In this document: piece by piece, positions 6,716-7,726 of the stretch
Numbering within the stretch: position 1 is the first letter of the stretch
Layout: each line of letters starts with the position of its first letter
Assembly (NCBI GenBank): GCA_903879975.1
Contig: CAIRNL010000587.1
Span: 1-7,726 of the forward strand
From: an uncultured Chloroflexota bacterium
GTDB taxonomy: Bacteria > Chloroflexota > Anaerolineae > Caldilineales > Caldilineaceae
Length of the DNA stretch: 7,726 bases
Direction of reading: 5' to 3'
Made by a program: the position numbers and the translations under genes
The notes under the pieces: model-generated
Database searches by the model: none
What the model saw: only the letters and a program-made list of their open reading frames with translations
Told to the model about the DNA's origin: nothing

Positions 6716-6728
6716 TTTGTGCTGTCAA
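6700..6728 (-). promoter_or_regulatory. Sigma70-like promoter of the sensor/His-rich operon
   Basis: Read on the - strand, a perfect TTGACA (6728-6723) is followed after exactly 17 bases by TAAACT (6705-6700), which matches 4 of 6 of the -10 consensus. The predicted start is near 6693, about 30 bases before ATG 6662. The -10 lies inside the spacer of the perfect inverted repeat and one arm falls in the -35/-10 spacer, a classic repressor arrangement. Confidence 0.75.
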
Positions 6729-6753
6729 CCGGTAAAGTATCGGCTCGGCGTAT

Positions 6754-6765
6754 CGGCAATTGCCG
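6754..6765. promoter_or_regulatory. 12-bp perfect palindrome upstream of the methyltransferase gene
   Basis: CGGCAATTGCCG is self-complementary over all 12 bases. It lies just before the likely ribosome-binding site GGAAAG (6767-6772) and 16 bases before GTG 6782. Two further CGGC copies precede it. It could be a second operator or an RNA hairpin near the ribosome-binding site; it does not resemble the TGAACA-type half sites. No convincing + strand promoter was found; TGAACA (6709-6714) with TAAAGT (6733-6738), 18 bases apart, is the best weak candidate. Confidence 0.4.
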
Positions 6766-6781
6766 TGGAAAGATTTTTCGC

Positions 6782-7456
6782 GTGGAGAATAGCACACTGC
6801 AACAGATCATCAATCAGCTATATGACGACGAAGCAGAGGCATATGAGGCTGAGCCAGGCCACGGAATCGACAACTCTGAGCGTGAATGCTGGCATGCTGA
6901 CATTTCTGCGGCGCTACGGCTCAAGCCGAACAGTCAGGTTTTGGATGTAGGGTCTGGCACAGGAATCTTCAGTCGTCTCTTTGCCGATTGGGGACACGCT
7001 GTCACCGGGCTGGAGCCATCGCAGAACATGCTGCGCGTGGCCCATGCAACGACACTGCGACAGGCATCTGCCGATCGAGTGCGCTTTGTGATGGGTGACA
7101 CCCATCACGCTGACCTCTTCGAGGAGGCGACCTACGATTGCATTGTCAGTAGACAGGTGGTCTGCCATTTCCGTGATCCTTTGCTTGTCTTTCAAAACTG
7201 GCATCGCTGGCTCAAGCATCAAGGCACGATACTTGTGGTCGACGGCTTGTGGCTTCGAGAAGGCTGGGGCAATGACGAACTGGTCGATCAGCTTCCACTC
7301 TCTTGTTTACAGACGCGAGCCACTCTTGCTTACCTGCTCGATAAAGCCGGTTTCCATATTGATGCAAATAGATGGCTGGCAACAGTGAATGAACATCTCG
7401 CCACCACAGGCGGGAGCAACTCGCCGCGCTACCTCGTGGTTGCGCACAAATTCTGA
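6782..7456 (+). CDS. Class I SAM-dependent methyltransferase
   Basis: From GTG 6782 this is 224 residues. SAM-binding motif I is VLDVGSGTG (53-61), the acidic residue ending the second strand is E78 in VTGLEPS, D106 lies in FVMGDTHHADLF, and YDCIVSRQVVCHF (118-130) is the motif IV region. WHRWLKHQGTILVVDGLW matches the LRPGG-type strand of Methyltransf_11 proteins. GTG 6782 is preferred because GGAAAG lies nine bases upstream and MTase homology begins at about TLQQIINQLYDDEAEAYE. An in-frame GTG at 6719 would add 21 residues but starts next to the operator half-site and lacks a good ribosome-binding site. The substrate is unknown. It is divergent from the sensor and heads toward a zigA copy 117 bases on, so it may lead the GTPase operon. 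Nearby His/Cys residues (H108, H109, C120, C128, H129) are worth noting as possible metal ligands, but this is weak. Confidence 0.88.
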   Translation: MENSTLQQIINQLYDDEAEAYEAEPGHGIDNSERECWHADISAALRLKPNSQVLDVGSGTGIFSRLFADWGHAVTGLEPSQNMLRVAHATTLRQASADRVRFVMGDTHHADLFEEATYDCIVSRQVVCHFRDPLLVFQNWHRWLKHQGTILVVDGLWLREGWGNDELVDQLPLSCLQTRATLAYLLDKAGFHIDANRWLATVNEHLATTGGSNSPRYLVVAHKF

Positions 7457-7573
7457 GCGCAGTGTTGGCTGGGTGGCTACGTCTCGATACTGTACCCATG
7501 GACTAACCAGATGAGCGACGCGAAATCGTTACGAACTGAAGAAATCGTCAATGAATCAGAAAGAAGCGTGATC

Positions 7574-7726
7574 ATGCAATCTGAAACGCCGACCAAGCTT
7601 CCCGTCACCGTGCTCTCCGGCTTTCTGGGCGCGGGCAAGACGACGTTGCTCAACCACGTGCTCAACAACCGGCAGGGGCTGCGTGTCGCCGTGATCGTCA
7701 ACGACATGAGCGAGGTCAACATCGAC
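7574..7726 (+). CDS. zigA: ZigA-type COG0523 GTPase, second copy, cut by the window end
   Basis: ATG 7574 opens 51 codons running off the window: MQSETPTKL, then a segment identical in protein sequence to the first 42 visible residues of the gene at base 1, including the P-loop. ATG 7574 fits the normal short N-terminus of the family, and a weak AGAAAGAAG lies upstream. The frame is open back to the methyltransferase TGA (7454-7456), with another in-frame ATG at 7511 that would add 21 residues but has no better ribosome-binding site. It may be a second gene or the very same gene as the one at base 1 if the ends join. The 117 bases before it contain no clear Zur-type palindrome or terminator. 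Confidence 0.85.
   Translation, partial: MQSETPTKLPVTVLSGFLGAGKTTLLNHVLNNRQGLRVAVIVNDMSEVNID
7601..7726. repeat. Right copy of the 126-bp terminal direct repeat
   Basis: It matches bases 1-126 at 125 of 126 positions, with the single difference at 7720 (C instead of T). It lies 7,600 bases from the left copy in the same orientation. Confidence 0.98.

Noticed and set aside
7457..7573. Possible promoter (TTGGCT with TACTGT, 17 bases apart) or Zur site before the second zigA copy
   Set aside because: The -10 matches the consensus at only 3 of 6 positions and no Zur-like inverted repeat is visible.
1..7726. Plasmid or phage origin for the repeat-bounded 7.6-kb unit
   Set aside because: No replication, partition, integrase or transposase gene and no iteron-like repeats are visible.

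Overview
The window looks like a bacterial zinc-homeostasis locus. It is GC-rich in its genes, with an AT-rich divergent regulatory region near 6.66-6.78 kb. Several COG0523 (CobW/YjiA-type) GTPases sit beside a WD40 propeller, which loosely suggests Chloroflexota or a similar phylum. That placement is a guess from gene content; nothing here fixes the taxonomy.

Layout. On the + strand: a ZigA-type COG0523 GTPase lacking its first residues (1-1179); a second COG0523 GTPase with a His-rich linker (1204-2310); a degenerate DegT/PLP-fold protein whose reading frame has an early in-frame TGA (2373-3479); a third COG0523 GTPase with a large inserted domain (3510-4880); and an overlapping WD40 protein (4868-5929). 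These are closely packed and read as one operon. On the - strand, ending 4 bases from the WD40 stop, are an ArsR/SmtB-type metal sensor (6306-6662) and a protein with 25 His in 108 residues (5934-6260). A strong sigma70-like promoter with nested inverted repeats lies upstream of the sensor. A class I methyltransferase (6782-7456) is divergent from it, followed by the first 51 codons of another zigA (7574-7726).

The first 126 bases and the last 126 bases are the same sequence with one synonymous difference. The 7.6-kb unit is therefore either flanked by two near-identical zigA genes, tandemly repeated, or read from a circular molecule. If the ends are joined, the unit is self-contained: one divergent control region, a long rightward operon (methyltransferase, zigA, second GTPase, DegT-like, third GTPase, WD40), a short leftward operon (sensor, His-rich protein), and convergent ends near 5930.

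Proposed logic (inference). The ArsR-type sensor and His-rich protein would sense and buffer excess zinc. The COG0523 GTPases, a family known for zinc delivery often under zinc limitation, would deliver metal to clients. The WD40, DegT-like and methyltransferase proteins are candidate partners or clients. No metal transporter, replication gene, transposase, tRNA, rRNA or CRISPR array is visible.
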